A stretch of 64,000 bases of DNA from the NCBI RefSeq assembly GCF_029783845.1, contig NZ_LWID01000001.1, forward strand, positions 1 through 64,000, read 5' to 3'. Under the pieces are notes generated by a model, which did not search any database, was not told the origin of the DNA, and saw nothing but the letters and a program-made list of their open reading frames with translations. This stretch comes from Volucribacter amazonae (GTDB lineage: Bacteria; Pseudomonadota; Gammaproteobacteria; Enterobacterales; Pasteurellaceae). Positions 25,873 to 33,985 of this stretch are shown here, piece after piece (positions within the stretch are counted from its first letter, which is position 1; each line of letters begins with the position of its first letter). The position numbers and the translations under genes were made by a program.

Positions 25873-27753
25873 ATGACACATAACAATAATATTGAGAAAG
25901 TTACTCCAAGTGTAAATACTTTAGAACAAGCAATAGCTACCAAGGATTATGAAAAATCATGTACTGAGCTCTTATCCATATTGGGGCAATTAGACACTAA
26001 TTTTGGTATGTTAGACAATATAGAACTTGATATCCCACCTCAGTTAAATAATTTAATTGAAGATACACATACCTATTTCTGTACAAGAATGGCGGCAGCT
26101 ATTACACAACTATTCACTGATAAAGATTTTAATATTTCTGATTCTGGTGTAATACGTTTCCTTACTTTACAACGATGGCTTGGGTTAATTTTTGCTAGCT
26201 CCCCTTATGTTAATGCTGATCATATATTACGTAGTTATAATGTAAAAAAAGACATCGAAAATCCAAATGATGTACACATTGCTCCAACATTAGAAGCTTT
26301 TTATAAGTTTATCGTATTATATTTTCCCGAATCAAATGTACTCTTAAATTTAGATACAGTATGGGATATATCTCCTGAACTATGTGCTTCTTTATGTATT
26401 GCTCTTCAATCACCACGTTTTCTAGGTTCGGAAGAGTCTTATAACAAAAGAGCAGCAATCATACAATGGTTACCAGAAAAACTTACCCAATTAAAAGATC
26501 TAACAAATTTAACCGAGGGTATTTTACATGATGTATATATGCATTGTAGCTATGATATGGCACCTAACAAACATGATATTAAAAAGTCTTTAAATACGGT
26601 TATTCGTCGCCATTTGATAAAAAATGGTTGGAAAGATCGCAGAAATACCTCAAAAATTGGAGAAAAAAATAACAAACCAGTAATGATTGTATTATTAGAA
26701 CATTTTAATGCAAATCATTCTATTTATCGAACCCACTCTACATCAATGATTGCAGCAAAAGAACACTTTCATTTAGTAGGTCTAGGTAATTCAAACGTTG
26801 ATGATATAGGTAAAGCTGTATTTGATGAGTTTTTTGTTGTAGAAGGCGATTACTTAATTCAAAAACTTGAATATATTAAGAAACTCTGTAATAAATATAA
26901 ACCAGCTATATTTTATATGCCAAGTATTGGTATGGATTTATTAACTATATTTGCTAGTAATACCCGTTTGGCTCCAATACAAGCAATTGCATTAGGACAT
27001 CCAGCTACAACACATTCTGATTTTATTGAATATGTTATTGTTGAAGATGATTATGTTGGTTCAGAAAAATGTTTTAGTGAAACATTAATAAGATTACCTA
27101 AAGATGCTCTACCCTATGTTCCATCAGCAGCAGCCCCTAAATTTGTAGAATATAATCTTAGAGAAGAACCAGAGGTAGTCAATATAGGTATAGCTTCAAC
27201 CACAATGAAATTAAATCCTTTTTTCTTAGAAGCATTAAGAGAAATCAAGGACAGATCAAAAGTTAAAGTACATTTTCATTTCGCTCTTGGTATTTCAAAC
27301 GGTATCACACATCCTTATGTCGCTCGTTTTATTCGAAAGTATCTAGGAGACTCAGCCACTGCACATTCCCATAAACCATATAACGAATATTTAGAAATTT
27401 TAAATCATTGCGATATGATGTTAAACCCATTTCCATTTGGAAATACGAATGGCATTATTGATATGGTTACATTAGGTTTGGTAGGCATTTGCAAAACTGG
27501 TGATGAAGTACACGAACATATTGATGAAGGGTTATTTAAACGATTAGGATTACCTGAATGGTTGATCACTCATTCCATAGAAGAATATATTCAACAGGCT
27601 ATTAGATTAGCTGAAAATCATCAGGAAAGGCTAGAATTACGTAAACATATTATAGAAAACAATAAGTTACAAACATTGTTTACTGGAAACCCTAAACCAA
27701 TGGGAAATATTCTAAAACAAAAGCTAACAGAGTTTTTAGAAAAAAATAATTGA
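25873..27753 (+). CDS. HMW1C-type cytoplasmic N-glycosyltransferase (NGT)
   Basis: Transfers a hexose from UDP-sugar to Asn in NxS/T sequons of proteins in the cytoplasm, mainly autotransporter adhesins. 626 aa from ATG 25873 (AAAGGATTATTA before it), against about 620 in A. pleuropneumoniae NGT, which it follows closely over the full length. N-terminal all-alpha domain (CTRMAAAITQLF, LTLQRWLGLIFASSPYVNAD), then a GT41-like GT-B fold (HSIYRTHSTSMIAA, YMPSIGMDLLTIFASNTRLA, ALGHPATTHSDFIEYVIVED). The donor-binding segments STTMKLNPFF and NPFPFGNTNGIIDMVTLG are present. No adhesin or second glycosyltransferase gene adjoins it. It lies between folE and moeA, which I remember as neighbours in H. 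influenzae. Confidence 0.93.
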   Translation: MTHNNNIEKVTPSVNTLEQAIATKDYEKSCTELLSILGQLDTNFGMLDNIELDIPPQLNNLIEDTHTYFCTRMAAAITQLFTDKDFNISDSGVIRFLTLQRWLGLIFASSPYVNADHILRSYNVKKDIENPNDVHIAPTLEAFYKFIVLYFPESNVLLNLDTVWDISPELCASLCIALQSPRFLGSEESYNKRAAIIQWLPEKLTQLKDLTNLTEGILHDVYMHCSYDMAPNKHDIKKSLNTVIRRHLIKNGWKDRRNTSKIGEKNNKPVMIVLLEHFNANHSIYRTHSTSMIAAKEHFHLVGLGNSNVDDIGKAVFDEFFVVEGDYLIQKLEYIKKLCNKYKPAIFYMPSIGMDLLTIFASNTRLAPIQAIALGHPATTHSDFIEYVIVEDDYVGSEKCFSETLIRLPKDALPYVPSAAAPKFVEYNLREEPEVVNIGIASTTMKLNPFFLEALREIKDRSKVKVHFHFALGISNGITHPYVARFIRKYLGDSATAHSHKPYNEYLEILNHCDMMLNPFPFGNTNGIIDMVTLGLVGICKTGDEVHEHIDEGLFKRLGLPEWLITHSIEEYIQQAIRLAENHQERLELRKHIIENNKLQTLFTGNPKPMGNILKQKLTEFLEKNN

Positions 27754-27775
27754 TTTTCATAACTCATAATACTTT

Positions 27776-27808
27776 TGGGGCGGATTAAATATATTTTTAT
27801 TTCTGCCC
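27776..27808 (+). terminator. Possible weak terminator after the N-glycosyltransferase gene
   Basis: GGGCGGA and TCTGCCC can pair across an A/T-rich loop, followed by TAATTTTA. Imperfect stem; tentative. Confidence 0.35.
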
Positions 27809-27839
27809 TAATTTTACTAAAAAATTATAAAAGATATTT

Positions 27840-29069
27840 ATGGCTAATTTATTATCATTATCACAAGCACTTAGCTTGATTGAACAACAGCTACCTTGCG
27901 CAGAAACAATCGCAACAGAAATAATCAACATCACTCAAGCACAAAATCGTATTTGTGCAGAAGATATTACCTCACCTATCAATGTGCCTGCCTTTGATAA
28001 TTCAGCAATGGACGGTTATGCGGTACGTTTAGCCGATTTAGCGGAAAGCGACAGTTTACCGTTAGCAGGAAAATCCTTTGCTGGCAGCCCCTTTCAAGGA
28101 CAATGGCAAGACAAAACTACAATCCGTATTATGACAGGGGCAATGCTTCCTCAAGGCACAGATGCTGTTGTGATGCAAGAAGATACCGAGCAAAATCCTG
28201 ACGGCACAATTCGTTTTAAACGAATTCCTCGCTTAAATGAAAATATCCGCTGTTGTGGCGAAGATTTACAGCAAGGACAAATTGCCTTAAAAAAAGGTGA
28301 AAAACTGACCGCACTTTCATTGCCATTACTCGCCTCGTTAGGGATTAGCCATGTTAATGTGTATCGCCGTTTAAAGGTTGCTATTTTATCTACGGGCGAT
28401 GAATTAGTCCCTGTTGGACAGCCCCTGCAAACAGGGCAAATCTATGACACTAACCGTTTTTGTATCAAATTAATGTTAAATAAAATGGGTTGTGAAGTGA
28501 TTGATTGTGGTATTTTACCTGATAACCCTACCCTATTTGAGCAAGCCTTTATGCAGGCTCAACAACAAGCCGATTTAGTCATTACTAGCGGTGGAGTTTC
28601 GGTAGGTGAAGCCGATTTTACCAAAACCGTATTAGAAAAAGTGGGGAAAATTAATTTTTGGAAGTTGGCTATCAAACCGGGTAAACCTTTTACCTTTGGG
28701 CAATTACCACAGGCTTGGTTTTGTGGATTACCGGGTAATCCTGTATCCGCTTTAGTTACCTTTTATCAATTAGTTCAGCCTATCATTGCGAAATTAAGTG
28801 GGCATACACAATGGCAGCCTAGTCCGCAATTAATCGCGACTACCGCGACTCCATTGAAAAAAAGCGTAGGACGTTTAGATTTTCAACGTGGATTTTATTG
28901 GCTTGATCAACAAGGCAATTTACAAGTAAAACCTGTTGGATTTCAAGGATCACATATTTTTAGTGCCTTTGTTGCCAGTAACTGCTTTATTGTATTAGAG
29001 CAAGAGCGTGGCAATGTCAACGCAGGGGAACAAGTTACTATTGAACCTTTTAACGAATTATTAGGTTAG
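27840..29069 (+). CDS. moeA: Molybdopterin molybdenumtransferase MoeA
   Basis: Inserts molybdate into adenylylated molybdopterin to complete the cofactor. 409 aa, as in E. coli (411). Conserved segments: VPAFDNSAMDGYAVR near residue 52, MTGAMLPQGTDAVVMQED, STGDELVPVGQPLQTGQIYD, TSGGVSVGEADFT and KPGKPFTFGQ, GLPGNPVSA. Intact, unlike the moa genes at 4.3-6.6 kb. Followed 4 bp later by moeB. Confidence 0.95.
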   Translation: MANLLSLSQALSLIEQQLPCAETIATEIINITQAQNRICAEDITSPINVPAFDNSAMDGYAVRLADLAESDSLPLAGKSFAGSPFQGQWQDKTTIRIMTGAMLPQGTDAVVMQEDTEQNPDGTIRFKRIPRLNENIRCCGEDLQQGQIALKKGEKLTALSLPLLASLGISHVNVYRRLKVAILSTGDELVPVGQPLQTGQIYDTNRFCIKLMLNKMGCEVIDCGILPDNPTLFEQAFMQAQQQADLVITSGGVSVGEADFTKTVLEKVGKINFWKLAIKPGKPFTFGQLPQAWFCGLPGNPVSALVTFYQLVQPIIAKLSGHTQWQPSPQLIATTATPLKKSVGRLDFQRGFYWLDQQGNLQVKPVGFQGSHIFSAFVASNCFIVLEQERGNVNAGEQVTIEPFNELLG

Positions 29070-29073
29070 CATA

Positions 29074-29796
29074 ATGAGCATTTTATCTGAGCAAGAAGAA
29101 TTACGTTATAATCGGCAAATTATTTTACCCGCCATTGATTTTACTGGGCAAGAACAACTTAAAACCAGTCATATGTTAATCGTAGGCTTAGGTGGATTAG
29201 GTTGTGCAGCTAGTCAATATCTCGCCACCGCAGGTATTGGCACGCTAACCCTACTTGATTTTGACAAGGTGTCTTTATCTAATTTACAACGCCAAGTGTT
29301 ACATAACGATAGCCGTATTAATATGGCAAAAGTGGATTCAGCCAAACTCAGTTTAACCGCATTAAATCCCCATTTAACCATACATAGTATTAATCGCCAG
29401 CTTGATGAAAGCGAACTTTCAGCCTTAATTTGCCAAGTAGATATGGTATTGGATTGTACCGACAATCTCAACAGCCGCCAACTATTGGATCGCTGTTGTC
29501 AACAGCACAAAATCCCATTAATCTCTGGTGCGGCAATTCGTATGGAAGGGCAAGTTTCTGTTTTCACTTATCAACCCAATACCCCCACTTATCAAGATAT
29601 TAGCCGTTTATTCGGCGAAAGCCCATTAAGTTGCGTAGAAAGTGGCGTACTCTCTCCTATTGTAGGCATCGTTGGGGCAATTCAAGCCTTTGAAGCCATT
29701 AAAGTGCGGTTGAATATCGGCAAAAATTTGGCTGGGCGTTTATTGTTAATTGATGGTATGAAAATGCAATTTAAAGAAATTACTATTCCTGTGTAA
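29074..29796 (+). CDS. moeB: Molybdopterin-synthase adenylyltransferase MoeB, lacking the zinc cysteines
   Basis: MoeB adenylylates the C-terminal glycine of MoaD so that it can receive sulfur. 240 aa. The nucleotide loop is VGLGGLGCAASQYLA; the ATP-binding residues LLDFDKVSLSNLQRQVLH and DCTDN are present. E. coli MoeB binds zinc with two CxxC pairs. Here the first place reads TPTYQDISRLFG, with no cysteines, and the chain ends at KEITIPV before the second pair. Both pairs are therefore absent together. This may be usual in Pasteurellaceae rather than damage, since the rest of the protein is well conserved. Confidence 0.92.
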   Translation: MSILSEQEELRYNRQIILPAIDFTGQEQLKTSHMLIVGLGGLGCAASQYLATAGIGTLTLLDFDKVSLSNLQRQVLHNDSRINMAKVDSAKLSLTALNPHLTIHSINRQLDESELSALICQVDMVLDCTDNLNSRQLLDRCCQQHKIPLISGAAIRMEGQVSVFTYQPNTPTYQDISRLFGESPLSCVESGVLSPIVGIVGAIQAFEAIKVRLNIGKNLAGRLLLIDGMKMQFKEITIPV

Positions 29797-29857
29797 AGAT
29801 AATTACTTTAACTTTGCTTAATTTTTCGCTACTATATACACTCAATTCATTTATATA

Positions 29858-29938
29858 TCGCAAGTTTGTGTATAGCAATGAGATGAGCATTATCCCACCA
29901 AATCTGCTTACCCTAAGGTATTTTCGCCTTTCTTGCGA
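29858..29938 (+). ncRNA. Possible structured leader RNA upstream of yedE
   Basis: TCGCAAG (29858-29864) pairs with CTTGCGA (29932-29938) and encloses two small hairpins: AATG/CATT (29877-29891) and TACC-CTAA-GGTA (29909-29920). This would make a three-way junction about 40 bases before the yedE start codon. I do not recognise it as a known riboswitch. The stems are short, and the call rests on pairing alone. Confidence 0.3.
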
Positions 29939-29976
29939 GTTTTAATCATTATTTAACCTTGTTTAGAGGAAATTTT

Positions 29977-31170
29977 ATGCAAGAAATTTGGCTTAATTTT
30001 AAACAAAATTATCTGATTAAGTTTTGGAATCCCATTATTGCAGTTGTCGCCGCAGGTTTACTTTCTACCTATTATTTTGGTTTAACAGGTACTTATTGGG
30101 CAGTAACAGGCGAATTTACCCGTTGGGGCGGGCATATTTTACAAACCTTTGGCGTAAATGTAACCGATTGGGGATATTACAAAATCATTGGTTTAGACGG
30201 TAATATTTTTACCCGTATTGACGGCGTTATGATTTTGGGAATGTTTGCTGGCTGTTTAGCGGCGGCTTTATGGGCAAATAATGTACGCTGGCGTGGAAAA
30301 AACCACCCTATTCGTATTATGCAGGCTCTAATCGGTGGTGCATTAGCAGGCTTTGGAGCAAGATTAGCCATGGGCTGTAATCTTGCCTCTTTTTTTACAG
30401 GTATTCCTCAATTTTCTGTACACGCTTGGTATTTTACCCTTGCCACTGCCATAGGTACTTATTTTGGAGCTAAATTTAGTTTACTTCCCTTATTTCGTTT
30501 ACCGATACAACTAAAGAAAGGAGCGGCCAAAATAGAAAAAGCCGATCCAAAACGTAGTCAACGCCGTTTTTGGTTAGGCATGTTCATTTTTATTCTTTAC
30601 CTCATAGCCTCTCTTTATGTCCTTCAATTTTCTAGCAAATTAGGTTTTGCCATGTTATTTGGATTAGCCTTTGGTTTAATTATTGAACGTGCACAAATTT
30701 GCTTTACCTCTGCTTTTCGTGATCTTTGGATTACCGGACGTGCCTATCTTACTAAAGCCATTATTTACGGTATGCTAATCAGTTGTATTGGTATTTTTAG
30801 CTATATTCAAATAGGTATGCAACCTAAAATTATGTGGGCTGGACCTAATGCTATTCTAGGTGGTTTATTATTTGGTTTTGGCATTGTTTTAGCAGGCGGT
30901 TGTGAAACAGGTTGGATTTACCGTTCTATTGAAGGGCAAACTCATTTTTGGTGGGTAGGCATTGGTAATATTTTTGGTTCAACCTTATTAGCTTATCTTT
31001 GGGACGATCTTGCACCTGTACTTGCACTTGATTATGAAAAAATCAATTTATTAAAATCCTTTGGCAATATCGGCGGCTTGCTTATTAATTATACTTTATT
31101 AATCATCGCCTTAATCTTTGTAATTTGGTGGGAAAAACGTTTCCTTGCCAACAAAATGAAATCATCATAA
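29977..31170 (+). CDS. yedE: YeeE/YedE-family inner-membrane transporter (YedE/FdhT type)
   Basis: A 397-aa membrane protein of the YeeE/YedE (TsuA-like) family, which takes up sulfur compounds such as thiosulfate; the YedE branch has been linked to selenium metabolism. From ATG 29977 (AGAGGAAATTTT before it). Many membrane helices are visible. Conserved cysteine motifs are GARLAMGCNLASFFTGIPQF and LAGGCETGWIYR; QICFTSAFRDLW is also conserved. The next gene, 16 bp on, encodes a TusA-like partner, the usual pairing. Confidence 0.9.
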   Translation: MQEIWLNFKQNYLIKFWNPIIAVVAAGLLSTYYFGLTGTYWAVTGEFTRWGGHILQTFGVNVTDWGYYKIIGLDGNIFTRIDGVMILGMFAGCLAAALWANNVRWRGKNHPIRIMQALIGGALAGFGARLAMGCNLASFFTGIPQFSVHAWYFTLATAIGTYFGAKFSLLPLFRLPIQLKKGAAKIEKADPKRSQRRFWLGMFIFILYLIASLYVLQFSSKLGFAMLFGLAFGLIIERAQICFTSAFRDLWITGRAYLTKAIIYGMLISCIGIFSYIQIGMQPKIMWAGPNAILGGLLFGFGIVLAGGCETGWIYRSIEGQTHFWWVGIGNIFGSTLLAYLWDDLAPVLALDYEKINLLKSFGNIGGLLINYTLLIIALIFVIWWEKRFLANKMKSS

Positions 31171-31186
31171 ATAAAAGGAGAAAATT

Positions 31187-31435
31187 ATGACTGACCAAGA
31201 CAACACATTGATTGAACCTGATTATAGTTTAGATATGCTTGGCGAGCCTTGTCCATACCCAACAATAGCAACTTTGGAGATCATGCCACAATTAAAAAAA
31301 GGCGAAATCTTAGAGGTATTAAGTGATTGTGCACAATCGATTAACAATATTCCTATTGATGCGAAAAATTATGGTTATACTCTTTTAAGTATTGAACAAA
31401 ATGGACCTATTATTCGATATTTAATTCAAAAATAA
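31187..31435 (+). CDS. yedF: TusA-family sulfur carrier YedF
   Basis: 82 aa with the TusA/SirA fold signature DMLGEPCPYPTIATLE, including the sulfur-carrying cysteine and the CPxP motif. Nearly the whole chain follows E. coli YedF (LKKGEILEVLSDCAQSINN, YGYTLLSI, GPIIRYLIQK). Preceded by AAAAGGAGAAAATT and translated in tandem with yedE. It probably works with YedE in moving reduced sulfur or selenium; that role is inferred. Confidence 0.92.
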   Translation: MTDQDNTLIEPDYSLDMLGEPCPYPTIATLEIMPQLKKGEILEVLSDCAQSINNIPIDAKNYGYTLLSIEQNGPIIRYLIQK

Positions 31436-31444
31436 TCACCAATT

Positions 31445-31597
31445 TTACTCTTCCTTAGCTTGTTCCAATACCGCAGACTGTTGCGGTATTGTTTTTTGAA
31501 AATATTGATAAGTTTGATAAGACACTAAACCAATGAGAATGGCTAATGTGATTAATAATTGAATAAAACGAGTTTTTGTTAATTTTTGTGCTGCCAC
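31445..31597 (-). CDS. Small single-span membrane protein, unknown function
   Basis: A 50-aa reading frame on the minus strand, starting GTG 31595-31597 behind AAGGATAATCTCATT. It begins with a basic stretch (AQKLTKTRF), continues with a hydrophobic helix (IQLLITLAILIGLVSY) and ends with a polar tail (AVLEQAKEE). This is the layout of a small inner-membrane protein. It lies divergently from fnr and convergently with yedF. I do not recognise the family; there is no homology evidence. Confidence 0.45.
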   Translation of the reverse strand: MAAQKLTKTRFIQLLITLAILIGLVSYQTYQYFQKTIPQQSAVLEQAKEE

Positions 31598-31707
31598 AAT
31601 GAGATTATCCTTATTTAATTTAACTTAATTAACATTTATATAACAATTTCAATGGGTTAGTTAGAAGAGTTATTATTGAAAATTAAGCCACTTTACTATA
31701 TCATTTA

Positions 31708-31721
31708 TTGAGTTAGATCAA
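31708..31721. promoter_or_regulatory. FNR box upstream of fnr
   Basis: TTGAGTTAGATCAA matches the FNR consensus TTGATNNNNATCAA at nine of ten fixed positions. It lies 36 bp before the fnr start codon, so FNR probably regulates its own gene; it could also act on the divergent small ORF. Confidence 0.65.
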
Positions 31722-31757
31722 TTTTACACGATTTTTTTGCCTAAGGACGAGGATAAA

Positions 31758-32531
31758 ATGAAAATTTTAGCAAATGAAGTGAAAATTGGACGGCGTATTC
31801 AATCTGGAGGTTGCGCCATTCATTGTCAAGATTGTAGTATTAGCCAACTTTGTATCCCTTTCACATTAAATGAACACGAACTTAATCAACTTGATAATAT
31901 CATTGAACGCAAAAAACCTATCCAAAAATCGCAAATTATCTTTAAAGCAGGAGATGAACTTAAATCTTTATATGCGATTCGCTCAGGCACAATAAAATCC
32001 TATACAATCAGTGAAAGTGGCGAAGAACAAATTACTTCTTTTCATTTACCCGGTGATTTAGTAGGGTTTGATGCCATTATTAATATGCAACACCCTAGCT
32101 TTGCACAGGCATTAGAAACAGCAATGGTGTGTGAAATTCCGTTTGATATTCTTGATGACTTATCAGGTAAAATGCCAAAATTACGCCAACAAATTATGCG
32201 TTTAATGAGTAATGAGATTAAAAGTGATCAAGAAATGATTTTATTACTCTCCAAAATGAACGCAGAAGAACGCCTAGCCGCTTTTATTTTAAATTTATCT
32301 AACCGCTATTCTGCCCGTGGTTTTTCAGCACGTGAATTTCGTTTAACCATGACTCGAGGCGATATTGGTAATTATCTTGGTTTAACCGTAGAAACCATTA
32401 GCCGTTTATTAGGGCGTTTCCAAAAATCAGGGTTATTGAGTGTACAAGGCAAATATATTACTATCAATAATATGCCTGAGCTTATTGAATTGGCTGGAAC
32501 AACAAAGCCTAAAATTAAAATGGTTAGCTAA
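31758..32531 (+). CDS. fnr: Oxygen-sensing transcription regulator FNR
   Basis: Global regulator of the aerobic/anaerobic switch, a [4Fe-4S] protein of the CRP family. 257 aa from ATG 31758 (AGGACGAGGATAAA before it). Cluster cysteines 23, 26 and 32 are in CAIHCQDCSISQLC, and the fourth, about 125, is in TAMVCEIPF. A cyclic-nucleotide-type sensor fold (LKSLYAIRSGTIKSYT) precedes a C-terminal helix-turn-helix, GDIGNYLGLTVETISRLLGR. Followed by uspE, as in E. coli. Confidence 0.97.
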   Translation: MKILANEVKIGRRIQSGGCAIHCQDCSISQLCIPFTLNEHELNQLDNIIERKKPIQKSQIIFKAGDELKSLYAIRSGTIKSYTISESGEEQITSFHLPGDLVGFDAIINMQHPSFAQALETAMVCEIPFDILDDLSGKMPKLRQQIMRLMSNEIKSDQEMILLLSKMNAEERLAAFILNLSNRYSARGFSAREFRLTMTRGDIGNYLGLTVETISRLLGRFQKSGLLSVQGKYITINNMPELIELAGTTKPKIKMVS

Positions 32532-32641
32532 TTTCTATAAAGCACAATATTCCACGATTGTGCTTTTATTTTTTATTGTTATGCTTGTTATTATTCTTAA
32601 TATCCCCTATGCTATTAGCAATCGTTTTTACGGAGGTTATA

Positions 32642-33571
32642 ATGAAATTTAAAAATATCCTTGTGGTATTAAATCCCGAAAGTGAAAAACAATATGCTCT
32701 CGCACGTGCTGTACGATTAGCTAAAGAACAAGCCTATTCTAGTCCAATTAAAATTACTCTTTTTCTAACTGTTTATGATTTTTCCTTTGAAATGACCGCA
32801 CTTGTTTCTTCTGAAGAACGAGAAGAAATGCACAAAAAAGTTATTCAACAACGTTTAGCATTAATTCAACCTTATTTGGATAAATATGCTGATCCTATAA
32901 TTGAATTTGATGCTTCTGTGGTATGGAACAGTAACGAAGCAGAAGCTATTGCGGAGCAAGTTGAACAAAAACATTACGATCTGGTGGTTAAATATACCAA
33001 AGAGCAAGAAAGTTTAGCCTCTTTATTATTTACGCCTATGGATTGGCAATTATTGCGTAAATGTCCTGTTCCTATTTTAATGGTAAAAGACGGTGACTGG
33101 AAACACCAACGCCGTATTTTAGTGGCAGTCAATGTTGCAGGTGATCAAGAATATCATCAAACCTTTAATCAAGAGCTAGTCAATATCAGTCTTGATCTAG
33201 CGGAAAGCTTTGATCGTGGTAATATCCATTTAGTCAGTGCCTACCCTTCTGCCCCAGTTAATATGGCGATTGATTTGCCAGAATTTAATACCGCTGAATA
33301 TAATCAAAGTATTCGGGGGCAACATTTAATTAATATGAAAGCCCTACGCCAACAGTTTGGTATTGATGAAGATCATACCCATGTACTTGAGGGATTCCCA
33401 GAAGAAGTCATTCCCCAGGTTGCTCAGCAAATTGGAGCAGAACTGGTAGTATTAGGCACTATCGGACGTACAGGATTATCCGCTGCGTTCTTGGGAAATA
33501 CCGCAGAACACGTAATTAGTAAATTGAGCTGTAATTTACTCGCAGTTAAGCCAAGTAAAAATGAAGAATAA
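32642..33571 (+). CDS. uspE: Universal stress protein UspE
   Basis: A 309-aa protein with two tandem Usp domains (about 1-150 and 155-305). The second carries the nucleotide-binding type ending VVLGTIGRTGLSAAFLGNTAE. The first begins KNILVVLNPESEKQYAL. UspE is linked to stress survival and aggregation. ATG 32642 follows a strong site, GGAGGTTATA. The 110-bp gap after fnr has no terminator that I can see, so the two may be co-transcribed. Confidence 0.93.
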   Translation: MKFKNILVVLNPESEKQYALARAVRLAKEQAYSSPIKITLFLTVYDFSFEMTALVSSEEREEMHKKVIQQRLALIQPYLDKYADPIIEFDASVVWNSNEAEAIAEQVEQKHYDLVVKYTKEQESLASLLFTPMDWQLLRKCPVPILMVKDGDWKHQRRILVAVNVAGDQEYHQTFNQELVNISLDLAESFDRGNIHLVSAYPSAPVNMAIDLPEFNTAEYNQSIRGQHLINMKALRQQFGIDEDHTHVLEGFPEEVIPQVAQQIGAELVVLGTIGRTGLSAAFLGNTAEHVISKLSCNLLAVKPSKNEE

Positions 33572-33581
33572 CTTAGCTTAT

Positions 33582-33761
33582 TTAAGATAAATTTAAAACT
33601 AGGTTAATTAACCTAGTTTTTTTTTGTTGTTCCCTTAATTGCTGAGCAACAAGACGAATAGCTTCACCACTACTGACACCCTGAGCCATTAATTGCTGAA
33701 TTTTTTCCACCGCTTGTTGCTGTTGTTCATGGGTTAAATTAAGAAGAGATTGTTCGTTCAT
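33582..33761 (-). CDS. yoaH: YoaH family protein (UPF0181)
   Basis: A 59-aa product starting at ATG 33759-33761. The core LTHEQQQQAVEKIQQLMAQG followed by VSSGEAIRLVAQQLRE matches UPF0181 (E. coli YoaH). Function unknown. Its last codons (TRLINLVLNLS) are encoded by the hairpin that also terminates uspE on the other strand, so its C-terminus differs from E. coli YoaH. The stop codon is 10 bp from the uspE stop. Confidence 0.82.
   Translation of the reverse strand: MNEQSLLNLTHEQQQQAVEKIQQLMAQGVSSGEAIRLVAQQLREQQKKTRLINLVLNLS
33595..33625 (+). terminator. Terminator of uspE, inside the yoaH coding end
   Basis: AAAACTAGGTTAATTAACCTAG followed by nine T on the plus strand. A typical intrinsic terminator, read through as coding sequence on the minus strand. 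Confidence 0.8.
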
Positions 33762-33985
33762 TATTTTAAGCCTTGTTAATTTAATAAGGCGTAACTATAT
33801 CAGAAAACACGCCTAAATAACTATCAATGGCGATAAATTTTGCTACGATGTCCAATTTCTAATGCCGTAATAATAATCGCGCAAATAATTAAGCATAAAT
33901 ACAAGTAATACAAATAAAAATTATAAATACATTTTATGTTAAGTGCGGTCAATTTTAGAATAATTTTTCCCTATCATTCTTTTAT

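Noticed and set aside
33825..33960. Remnant of a RelE-type toxin gene (minus-strand reading ending TALEIGHRSKIYRH)
   Set aside because: The frame is short, has no clear start, and the match is to a generic ending only. The 33762-33985 gap otherwise shows no gene.
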